Origin: Planctomycetota bacterium
Lineage (GTDB): Bacteria; Planctomycetota; J058; J103
DNA length: 5,037 nucleotides
Assembly: GCA_003694875.1 (NCBI GenBank)
Contig: RFJN01000302.1
Location: 1 to 5,037 of the forward strand
Reading direction: 5' to 3'
Shown here: positions 1-4,767 of the stretch, piece by piece
How positions within the stretch are numbered: the first letter of the stretch is position 1
Layout: every line of letters starts with the position of its first letter
Translations under genes and position numbers: made by a program
Notes under the pieces: generated by a model
Database searches by the model: none
What the model was told of the DNA's origin: nothing
The model's input: the letters and a program-made list of their open reading frames with translations, nothing else

Positions 1-221
1 AACAGCGTCCGGCGGTGCTCCTCGGACGCCACGACGACGAACACCCACTCGCCGGCCGCCAGCGCGGCGATCAAGTGCGCATACGCCTGCTGCACCGCCT
101 CGAGCCGGCCGGGCCACGTCTCGTCGTTGTGTGGCCACACCAGCCAGGTGCCGCGGTGCGGCTCCCACTCGGCGGGCATGCGCGGCGTGAACGCCTCGCC
201 GAGCGCCGGCGAGCCGCTCAC
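1..221 (-). CDS. aguA: Agmatine deiminase (agmatine iminohydrolase), N-terminal part, cut by the window edge
   Basis: Agmatine deiminase hydrolyses agmatine to N-carbamoylputrescine and ammonia in the cytoplasm. It is the second step of the arginine decarboxylase route to putrescine. Only the first 73 codons are in the window. I translated them by hand from a GTG at 221-219. They contain the family's N-terminal signature: RMPAEWEPHRGTWLVWPHND at residues 14-33, followed by ETWPGRL. This resembles the start of known agmatine deiminases and peptidyl-arginine deiminase-like proteins. The catalytic Cys/His/Asp residues lie further downstream and are not visible. The GTG overlaps the aguB stop as GTGA (4 nt), which suggests translational coupling; the only nearby Shine-Dalgarno-like sequence is a weak GGAG about 11 nt upstream. 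An internal ATG at 179-177 (residue 15) would cut into the signature, so the GTG is preferred. The neighbouring aguB, which uses this enzyme's product, strongly supports the call. Confidence 0.9.
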   Translation of the reverse strand, partial: MSGSPALGEAFTPRMPAEWEPHRGTWLVWPHNDETWPGRLEAVQQAYAHLIAALAAGEWVFVVVASEEHRRTL

Positions 222-1114
222 CGCGCCCGCGGCTCCGGCTCGAGCCCCACGTACCGGCGCTGCAGATCGGCGTAGGCGTCGATCCGCCGATCGCGGAAGA
301 ACGGCCACTGGGTACGGACGGAGTCGATGCGCGCGAGGTCGCAGCGGGCCGAGACGATCTGCTCCTCCCGCTCGTCTCCCTCGGCGAGCAGCGTCCCGAG
401 CGGATCGGCGATGAAGCTGCTGCCCCAGAACGTCTTGTCGCCCTCGGTGCCCACGCGGTTGACGGCCACGACATACAGCCCGTTGGCGACCGCGTGCGCC
501 CGCATGCTCAGCCGCCACGCCTCGCGCTCGGCGTGCCACTCGCTCTCGGGCTGCTCGTGGGCGTGACCGATCGCGGTCGGATACACGATGATCTCCGCGC
601 CGGCGAGCGCGGTCAGCCGCGCCGCCTCCGGAAACCACTGGTCCCAGCACACGCACACCCCGACGGCGGCGAAGCGGGTGCGGAACGCGCGGAAGCCGAG
701 ATCACCCGGGGTGAAGTAGAACTTCTCGTAGTAGCCCGGGTCGTCGGGGATGTGCATCTTGCGGTACAGCCCGGCGAGCGATCCGTCGGCGTCGAGCACC
801 ACGGCGGTGTTGTGGTAGAGCCCGGGCGCGCGCCGCTCGAAGACGCTGCCCACGATCACGATCCCGAGCCGGCGCGCCGCCTCCGACAGCGCCTCGGTCG
901 TGGGACCGGGCACGGGTTCGGCGAGCTCGAACGCCTCGTGCTCCTCGGCGACGGGGAAGTAGGGGCCGCGGAACAGCTCCTGCAGGCAGACGATCTGCGC
1001 GCCGTCGCGCGCGGCGGCCGCGACGAAGTCGAGGGTCTTGTCGAGGTTCTCCTTCGGATCGTCGGTGCACAGCGTCTGCACCGCTGCGAGCTGCACCTCG
1101 CGTGGCCGTCGCAT
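218..1114 (-). CDS. aguB: N-carbamoylputrescine amidase (nitrilase / carbon-nitrogen hydrolase superfamily)
   Basis: The enzyme hydrolyses N-carbamoylputrescine to putrescine, CO2 and ammonia in the cytoplasm, the last step of the agmatine route to polyamines. The 298-residue length is normal for the family. The nitrilase catalytic triad is complete: Glu46 in LQELF, Lys119 in YRKMHIPD, and nucleophile Cys156 in CWDQWFPE. The segments RGPYFP (49-54) and YEKFYFTPGD (129-138), and the CWDQWFPE form of the Cys motif, are typical of AguB rather than of beta-ureidopropionase or nitrilase. The ATG at 1114 is preceded by GGGGAGGG with 7 nt spacing, placed in the last codons of the upstream dehydrogenase gene, and only 3 nt separate the two genes. 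The stop overlaps the aguA GTG by 4 nt. The gene is clearly part of one transcription unit. What is seen: triad and context. What is inferred: substrate, from family resemblance and the aguA neighbour. Confidence 0.93.
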   Translation of the reverse strand: MRRPREVQLAAVQTLCTDDPKENLDKTLDFVAAAARDGAQIVCLQELFRGPYFPVAEEHEAFELAEPVPGPTTEALSEAARRLGIVIVGSVFERRAPGLYHNTAVVLDADGSLAGLYRKMHIPDDPGYYEKFYFTPGDLGFRAFRTRFAAVGVCVCWDQWFPEAARLTALAGAEIIVYPTAIGHAHEQPESEWHAEREAWRLSMRAHAVANGLYVVAVNRVGTEGDKTFWGSSFIADPLGTLLAEGDEREEQIVSARCDLARIDSVRTQWPFFRDRRIDAYADLQRRYVGLEPEPRAR

Positions 1115-1117
1115 GGC

Positions 1118-2200
1118 CTAGCCCTCCCCGTCGTGCCGGCGCGCCTGCTCGCGGGCCTCGTCGCCGATCGCGAGCACGATCTTGCCGAACTGCTCTGCCG
1201 CCTCGAGGCGCGCGAGCGCCTGCGCGAAGTCCTCGAGCGCGAAGACGCGATCGATCACCGGCCGCACGCGGCCCGCGGCGGCGAGCCGCAGTGCCCCGCG
1301 CATGTCGGCCTGGCTGCCCATGGTGGAACCGAGCACCTCGATCTGCTTCCAGAAGATGCGGTGCAACGCCGCGGGCGGGTCGCCGCCGGTCGTGGCGCCG
1401 CAGTTCACGAGCCGGCCCCCCTTGCGCAGGCTCTCGATGCTCGCGCTCCACTGCGCACGCCCGACCGTGTCGAGCACGACGTCGACCCCGCGTCCGCCGG
1501 TGCATTCCTTGACGCGGGTCTCGATCCGGGCCTCGTTGCGGTAGTTGATCGTCTGCCAGGCGCCGAGACGCCGCGCCCGCTCGAGCTTGGCGTCCGAGGA
1601 CGAGGTGACGATCGCGCGCGCGCCGGCGGCGACCGCGAGCTGCAGGCCCGCGGTCGCGACCCCGCCGCCGATCCCGTGGATCAGCACGTCCTCGCCAGGC
1701 TGCCGGCGCGCACGGGTGAACAGCATGCGGTAGGCGGTGAGGAAGACGAGACCGAACGCGGCCGCCTCGATCCAGTCGAGCGCTTCGGGCAGCGGGTGGC
1801 AGCACACCGCGGGCACGACGACGAACTCGGCGAAGGTGCCGCTGCGCCCCTCGCCGATGATGTGGTAGCGCTCGCACTCGGACTGCTCGCCCGCCTCGCA
1901 CCGCTCGCAGCGGCCGCACCACAGCCCGGGATTGAGCACGACCGCCTCCCCCACCGCGGGGCTGTGCACCCCCTCGCCCACCGCGACCACGCGGCCTGCG
2001 GCGTCCGAGCCGAGCGTGTGCGGCAGCGGCGGTTTCGGTGTGCCCATGCGCACCCACAGATCGAGGTGGTTGAGCGCGGCGGCCTGCACCGAGAGCAGCA
2101 CCTCGCCCGGACCGGGCTCGGGACGCGCAACGGTCTCGAGCGTGACGACCTCGGGACCTCCGCAGCGGTGGATCCGGACCGCGCGCATGGTGCTCGCCAT
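1118..2200 (-). CDS. Medium-chain dehydrogenase/reductase (zinc-binding alcohol dehydrogenase-like / quinone reductase-like)
   Basis: A 360-residue cytoplasmic NAD(P)H-dependent oxidoreductase of the MDR superfamily; the substrate is unknown. The GroES-like catalytic domain covers roughly residues 5-150 and 310-345, and the Rossmann domain roughly 150-305. A structural zinc lobe is present, with Cys95, Cys98, Cys101 and Cys109 in the classic CX2CX2CX7C spacing. The catalytic zinc ligands look lost: the usual first Cys position reads ALNHLDLW (residues 42-49, Asn44), and the usual GHE reads GSD (64-66). This pattern is known from a subgroup of MDR proteins that probably act as zinc-independent reductases. 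The nucleotide-binding glycine motif is GIGGGVATAG (176-185). The absence of an acidic residue near TSSSDAK (199-205) suggests NADP(H). The ATG at 2200 is chosen because GGGAGGAG lies 8 nt upstream; a second ATG four codons in has no such site. It is the first gene of the aguB-aguA operon. The family is certain, the function is not. Confidence 0.88.
   Translation of the reverse strand: MASTMRAVRIHRCGGPEVVTLETVARPEPGPGEVLLSVQAAALNHLDLWVRMGTPKPPLPHTLGSDAAGRVVAVGEGVHSPAVGEAVVLNPGLWCGRCERCEAGEQSECERYHIIGEGRSGTFAEFVVVPAVCCHPLPEALDWIEAAAFGLVFLTAYRMLFTRARRQPGEDVLIHGIGGGVATAGLQLAVAAGARAIVTSSSDAKLERARRLGAWQTINYRNEARIETRVKECTGGRGVDVVLDTVGRAQWSASIESLRKGGRLVNCGATTGGDPPAALHRIFWKQIEVLGSTMGSQADMRGALRLAAAGRVRPVIDRVFALEDFAQALARLEAAEQFGKIVLAIGDEAREQARRHDGEG
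1122..1129 (-). promoter_or_regulatory. Ribosome binding site of aguB, inside the end of the upstream gene
   Basis: On the minus strand the bases read GGGGAGGG, ending 7 nt before the aguB ATG at 1114. They encode the last residues of the dehydrogenase, so translation of the two genes is probably coupled. The site supports the ATG as the true aguB start. Confidence 0.7.
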
Positions 2201-2208
2201 GTCGGTTG

Positions 2209-2216
2209 CTCCTCCC
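2209..2216 (-). promoter_or_regulatory. Ribosome binding site of the MDR gene
   Basis: The minus strand reads GGGAGGAG, 8 nt before the ATG at 2200. It decides the start. The frame stays open up to an ATG at 2362, but that start has no comparable site and would add 54 residues unlike any MDR N-terminus. Confidence 0.75.
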
Positions 2217-2244
2217 GTTCGGTCCGCCCGCGCCGTGCGGGCGC

Positions 2245-2254
2245 CCGCATGCGG
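2245..2254. repeat. 10-bp perfect palindrome in the MDR operon leader, with alternative GC stems beside it
   Basis: CCGCATGCGG is a perfect 10-bp palindrome. It lies about 45-55 nt upstream of the MDR ATG, at the likely transcription start of the left-facing candidate promoter. Next to it, GCGGGC at 2237-2242 can pair either with GCCCGC at 2226-2231 or with GCCCGC at 2243-2248, so two competing stems are possible in the leader RNA. It could be an operator or a leader structure. In DNA this GC-rich it may also be chance. Confidence 0.3.
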
Positions 2255-2259
2255 CAGCG

Positions 2260-2287
2260 ATCGTAGCGAAGTCGCGCCGCGGTGCAA
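2260..2287 (-). promoter_or_regulatory. Weak candidate promoter for the MDR-aguB-aguA operon
   Basis: On the minus strand TTGCAC (2287-2282) and TACGAT (2265-2260) are separated by 16 nt, matching the sigma-70 consensus at 3/6 and 4/6 positions. Transcription would start near 2253, giving a leader of about 50 nt. An alternative with similar scores is TTGCTG (2411-2406) with TATCAC (2389-2384), which would give a much longer leader. Neither is strong. The operon must have a promoter somewhere upstream of 2200 unless it is read from further right, which the divergent gene makes unlikely. Confidence 0.3.
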
Positions 2288-2414
2288 CGACGCCCGCAGC
2301 CGTCGAGGGGGACGGAGCGCGGACTCGGCTCCGCTCCTCCGTCGCCCGAAAACGAAACCCAACCCCTTTCCCGTACGGCCGTTGTGATAGCGACAAACAA
2401 AGTTTCAGCAAGGG

Positions 2415-2442
2415 TTGATGGATCGAAGGCGATCGGTATGAT
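2415..2442 (+). promoter_or_regulatory. Sigma-70-like promoter of the TRL-like lipoprotein gene
   Basis: The -35 box TTGATG (2415-2420, 4/6 match) and the -10 box TATGAT (2437-2442, 5/6 match) are separated by 16 nt. Transcription should start near 2449, giving a leader of about 94 nt before the ATG at 2543. It is the best promoter-like sequence I found in the window, and it sits correctly ahead of a gene with a strong ribosome binding site. Confidence 0.6.
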
Positions 2443-2526
2443 CCGCGCTCATGGCGCTGTGAGAGGTGTCATGCAGTTGGGGATCAACGGGCGCGCCACG
2501 GGGGTGCGTCCGGAGAGGATACCGTT

Positions 2527-2532
2527 AGGAGG
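2527..2532 (+). promoter_or_regulatory. Ribosome binding site of the TRL-like lipoprotein gene
   Basis: A perfect AGGAGG lies 10 nt before the ATG at 2543. An out-of-frame ATG at 2536 is only 3 nt away and is too close. The in-frame ATG at 2471 would put 24 residues ahead of the lipoprotein signal peptide. The site therefore fixes the start at 2543. Confidence 0.8.
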
Positions 2533-2542
2533 GGGATGCTCA

Positions 2543-2944
2543 ATGAAGCGTCTTGCACTCGCACTGGTCGTGGGCGCCGCCATGACCGTCAGCACTGGTT
2601 GTGCCGCTCTGTGGAGCTGGCCCGTCTCGGCCGCCGGTCCGGGTTCGCTGTACGTGAACGAGACGATCCCGAGCAAGGACACCACGTCCACGCAGTATCG
2701 TTTCGAGCGCAAGGACTTCGACATCCTCGGTCCGGTGACAGCCGAAGCCGAGACCACCAGCATCCTCGGCTGGGTCGCCTCGGGTGACGGCGGTTACGGC
2801 AAGCTGCTCAGCGCGGCGAAGAGCCAGTTCAACGCCGACGACGTGATCGACGTCCGCATCGACACCGAGTACAGCAACATCCTCGGTCTCTTCTCGACGG
2901 TGAAGACCAAGATCATGGGTGTGGCGATCAAGTACAAGAAGTAG
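2543..2944 (+). CDS. Small TRL-like lipoprotein
   Basis: A 133-residue predicted lipoprotein. The signal peptide has Lys2-Arg3, a hydrophobic core and a lipobox ending Ser17-Thr18-Gly19-Cys20, so the mature protein should be lipidated at Cys20. The following residue is Ala, not Asp, which favours sorting to the outer membrane if Lol rules apply. The mature part carries TSILGWVASGD (72-82), an alanine-rich helix near 87-95, then DDVIDVRIDTEYSNILGLFS (99-118). This layout of an SILG...ATGD-like motif followed by a V/I-D strand and a second ILG resembles the small TRL-like (tRNA-associated locus) family, whose function is unknown to me. The repeated ILG at 74-76 and 113-115 is notable. Glycine codons are often GGT, unlike the neighbouring genes, where GGC dominates; together with the promoter, AGGAGG and terminator this suggests strong monocistronic expression. 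It is divergent from the MDR operon. The lipoprotein call is firm; the family call is from memory of the motif. Confidence 0.8.
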   Translation: MKRLALALVVGAAMTVSTGCAALWSWPVSAAGPGSLYVNETIPSKDTTSTQYRFERKDFDILGPVTAEAETTSILGWVASGDGGYGKLLSAAKSQFNADDVIDVRIDTEYSNILGLFSTVKTKIMGVAIKYKK

Positions 2945-2970
2945 TTCGCCCGCGAGCGGTGGCACACCGG

Positions 2971-3003
2971 GGGCACGCCGCGAGGCGTGCCCTTCTTCTT
3001 TTT
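2971..3003 (+). terminator. Rho-independent terminator of the TRL-like lipoprotein gene
   Basis: A perfect 9-bp GC-rich stem is formed by GGGCACGCC (2971-2979) and GGCGTGCCC (2984-2992) around a GCGA loop, a stable GNRA tetraloop. It is followed by the T-rich tail TTCTTCTTTTT (2993-3003). It starts 26 nt after the stop codon. The T tract is on one side only, so it works for rightward transcription. It separates this gene from the next lipoprotein gene unless there is read-through. Confidence 0.93.
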
Positions 3004-3024
3004 GTTCCTTGTTCGCGAGGGTCA

Positions 3025-3042
3025 GAGAGCGTTTCCGCTCTC
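3025..3042 (+). repeat. Hairpin ahead of the second plus-strand lipoprotein gene
   Basis: GAGAGCG (3025-3031) and CGCTCTC (3036-3042) form a perfect 7-bp stem around a TTTC loop. The hairpin lies between the terminator and the ribosome binding site at 3065-3069. It lacks a T tract, so it is not a second intrinsic terminator. It could stabilise or block the 5' end of a downstream transcript, or be chance. Confidence 0.4.
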
Positions 3043-3080
3043 GCTGCCCCTGCCCGGCCGCTGCAGGAGTGTCTCGCCGC

Positions 3081-3824
3081 GTGGTCCTGCGCCTTCTCGC
3101 CGCCGTGAGCCTCGGACTCGCACCGCTGCTCGCCGGCTGCCTCCACAAGCGGCTCGGGCCGGGGGTGTTCGCGCGCCCGGGTGCCGCACCCTGGTCCGGC
3201 GCCCCGCTGCCGGTGGTGCTCGAGATCGCCGAGCGTCCGATCGAACTCGGCCGTGAGCGGCTCGATCCCCGGCTCGGTCCGGCGCTCGCGCGCAGTCTGT
3301 ACGAGACGCTCGCGCCGAGTTCGCTGTTCGTCGCGGTGCTGCCGCCTCCGGGCGTACCGACCGCGACCGCCGGCCTGCCGGCGAGCGCGGCGAGCGCACC
3401 GGCTCGCCTGCGGCTCGAACTCGCGATCGAGCGGTTCGACATCCGGCAGAGCTACCACTGGTTCGGCTACTACTCGCCGCTGATCCTGCTCACCTTCCAG
3501 CCCATTCCCGGTCCGGGCACCCTGTTCGCGATCCTGGTGCTGCTCGGCGTCCCGCTGATCTCGGACCGGATCGAGGTCGCGATGGTCGTGCGGCTCGTCG
3601 ATCCGGCCACCGGCTGTCCGGTGCTCTCGCGACCGATCGAGCTGCGCGACCAGATCACCTACGGGCTGTGGGATCTCAAGCGGATCAACGATGGCTACTA
3701 CGTCCGTCCCGAGCGGGCACTCGGACGGATCGCCCGGCGGATCGCAAGCGAGCTGGTGTGGCAGCGCTGGAGTGTGTGGCGCTATCTGGAGACGCGCCGG
3801 GCGCTCGACGGGGCGGCTCGCTGA
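3081..3824 (+). CDS. Predicted lipoprotein of unknown function with an internal hydrophobic double segment
   Basis: I do not recognise this 247-residue protein. From the GTG at 3081 the signal peptide is MVLRLLAAVSLGLAPLLAGC, with lipobox LAGC and lipidation at Cys20. AGGAG at 3065-3069 lies 11 nt upstream. A GTG at 3069 would give a more basic MSRR start but touches the AGGAG, so 3081 is preferred with reservation. The mature part has an alternating strand-like region (43-50), a helix and strand at 66-87 (LARSLYETLAPSSLFVAVL), a strand RLRLELAIERFDI (109-121), then two hydrophobic stretches, YSPLILLTF (131-139) and TLFAILVLLGVPLIS (147-161), joined by a PIPGPG turn. Strands IEVAMVVRLVDPATG (164-178) follow, and then a Trp/Arg-rich C-terminal helix (213-240). 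The strand pattern recalls periplasmic lipoproteins built on alpha/beta sandwich folds, but I cannot name a family. Its 3' end lies antisense to the hydrolase gene. No clear promoter of its own is visible downstream of the terminator. Confidence 0.75.
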   Translation: MVLRLLAAVSLGLAPLLAGCLHKRLGPGVFARPGAAPWSGAPLPVVLEIAERPIELGRERLDPRLGPALARSLYETLAPSSLFVAVLPPPGVPTATAGLPASAASAPARLRLELAIERFDIRQSYHWFGYYSPLILLTFQPIPGPGTLFAILVLLGVPLISDRIEVAMVVRLVDPATGCPVLSRPIELRDQITYGLWDLKRINDGYYVRPERALGRIARRIASELVWQRWSVWRYLETRRALDGAAR

Positions 3825-4767
3825 CGGGGCCGAACATGCGATCGGCGAGCGCACGCACCGCCCGCTCGATCTCGCGCTCCGACGGCGCGAGCCGCCGGTC
3901 GGCGAACAGCGCCCGCGCCCGCTCGAGAAAGCGTTCGATCTCGGGTCGCAGCGCCACGTCGGCGCGCCCCTGGAGGCGGAAGATGTTGCCGAGCACCTGA
4001 TCGTCGGCGAACCGGCGGTGGATCTCGCGCTTGGCGGCGAAATAGGTCCACGCCTCGGTGCGGCTGCGCATGCGCCCCATCGCCCCCACGTAGCGCTGCG
4101 GATCGTAGTAGCGGCCGGCCGGAAGCCCCTTCTCGCTGTCGACGCCGAACCAGCGCAGCAGCGCCTGCAGCGAACGGTTGCGACGCACCGGCTCGAGCCG
4201 GATCGGCGGGAAGCCGCCCGCCTCGAGCGCCAGTTGCACCATCTCGGTGCAGAACAGCGCCTCGTGCTCGTCGTAGCGCCAGTACGGATCGAACGCGACA
4301 TCGTCGGCGTACGCGCGCTGCACCCAGGCGGCAACCCGATCGGGATCGACGCCTTCGGGCGGATCGAAGATCTCGAGATAGAGGTTGGGAGCGGCGTATT
4401 CGAGCAGCCGCTGCCGGCGGCAGCCGCCCACGATCCCGTCGGCGGGCGAGCCGCCGAAGCCGGGCTTGTAGCGTCCCGACATGTCGTAGACCCACGGTTC
4501 GCCGTCCTCCATGACGAGGATCGCGGCGTGGGTGAAGGGGAAGAAGCGCTCGGGGGCGAGCGCGAACAGGAAGCTGTAGGCCCCGGGAGCTTCCGAGAGC
4601 ACGATCTGGCCACTGCGCAAGGGCAGCCCGAGCCAGGTGGAGGGCCGCTCGCGGCCCGCGCGCGTGTCGAGCACCGCGACGGAACGATCGGCGGCGGGCC
4701 GGCTCGCGGCGCAGCCCGCGAGCGCGAACAGCAGGCCCGTGACGGCGATCCCGAGCCGGACGTTCAC
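3685..4767 (-). CDS. YiiX/YebB-like NlpC/P60-superfamily cysteine hydrolase, lipoprotein
   Basis: A 360-residue predicted lipoprotein. MNVRLGIAVTGLLFALAGC ends in a lipobox with Cys19. The domain at about 50-185 matches the permuted papain-fold (YiiX-like) arrangement: LRSGQIVLSEA (50-60) as the opening strand, His80 in PFTHAAILV, then Cys173 in LFCTEMVQLALE (171-182). His before Cys is the expected order for permuted NlpC/P60 proteins, which are thought to hydrolyse amide or ester bonds in envelope substrates such as peptidoglycan peptides or lipids. The real substrate is unknown. A charged, mainly helical region follows (215-313). The last 46 residues (315-360) are Pro/Ser/Arg-rich low complexity and lie antisense to the plus-strand lipoprotein gene; they may be an unconserved tail. 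The start is GTG at 4767, with GAGGAG 8 nt upstream. It overlaps the upstream lipoprotein gene's stop as GTGA, so the two are co-translated. The family call is from motifs only. Confidence 0.82.
   Translation of the reverse strand: MNVRLGIAVTGLLFALAGCAASRPAADRSVAVLDTRAGRERPSTWLGLPLRSGQIVLSEAPGAYSFLFALAPERFFPFTHAAILVMEDGEPWVYDMSGRYKPGFGGSPADGIVGGCRRQRLLEYAAPNLYLEIFDPPEGVDPDRVAAWVQRAYADDVAFDPYWRYDEHEALFCTEMVQLALEAGGFPPIRLEPVRRNRSLQALLRWFGVDSEKGLPAGRYYDPQRYVGAMGRMRSRTEAWTYFAAKREIHRRFADDQVLGNIFRLQGRADVALRPEIERFLERARALFADRRLAPSEREIERAVRALADRMFGPVSEPPRRAPGASPDSATHSSAATPARLRSAGRSVRVPARDGRSSHR

Larger units (their letters stand above)
2201..2542. other. Divergent intergenic region between the MDR-agu operon and the TRL-like lipoprotein gene
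   Basis: This 342-nt stretch contains no gene I can support. The left part (2201-2340) is very GC-rich and full of short inverted repeats. The part from about 2345 to 2445 is the most AT-rich area in the left half of the window and carries the right-facing promoter. From 2450 to 2542 lies the presumed leader of the lipoprotein gene. That leader contains a 3-codon mini-ORF at 2451-2462 (ATG GCG CTG TGA) and an in-frame ATG at 2471 that I do not regard as the start. Reading frames crossing the region on both strands look like extensions of neighbouring frames rather than proteins. Confidence 0.7.

Noticed and set aside
494..2266. A 590-codon open frame on the plus strand across aguB and the MDR gene
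   Set aside because: It is antisense to two confidently identified enzymes, is rich in Arg, Ala, Gly, His and Asp with no domain signature, and is typical of the long shadow frames of GC-rich coding DNA.
2311..2343. GACGGAGCG and its imperfect complement around 2332-2343 as a possible hairpin or operator
   Set aside because: The arms match only with a 3-nt bulge, and such partial repeats are expected by chance in sequence this GC-rich.
702..2411. A 569-codon minus-strand open frame overlapping aguB and the MDR gene
   Set aside because: The Arg/Ala/Gly-rich translation is the out-of-frame reading of the two real genes; the recognisable motifs and ribosome binding sites belong to the other frame.
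2451..2462. A three-codon leader ORF (ATG GCG CTG TGA) ahead of the TRL-like gene
   Set aside because: It has no ribosome binding site and starts within a few bases of the predicted transcription start, so a regulatory leader peptide cannot be supported.
2919..3080. An N-terminal extension of the plus-strand lipoprotein from an ATG at 2919
   Set aside because: It would start inside the previous gene, run through the terminator hairpin and bury the signal peptide 54 residues inside the protein.
2928..4613. A 561-codon minus-strand open frame
   Set aside because: It crosses the terminator and the plus-strand lipoprotein gene, has no signal or domain, and is an alternative frame of the YiiX-like hydrolase gene.
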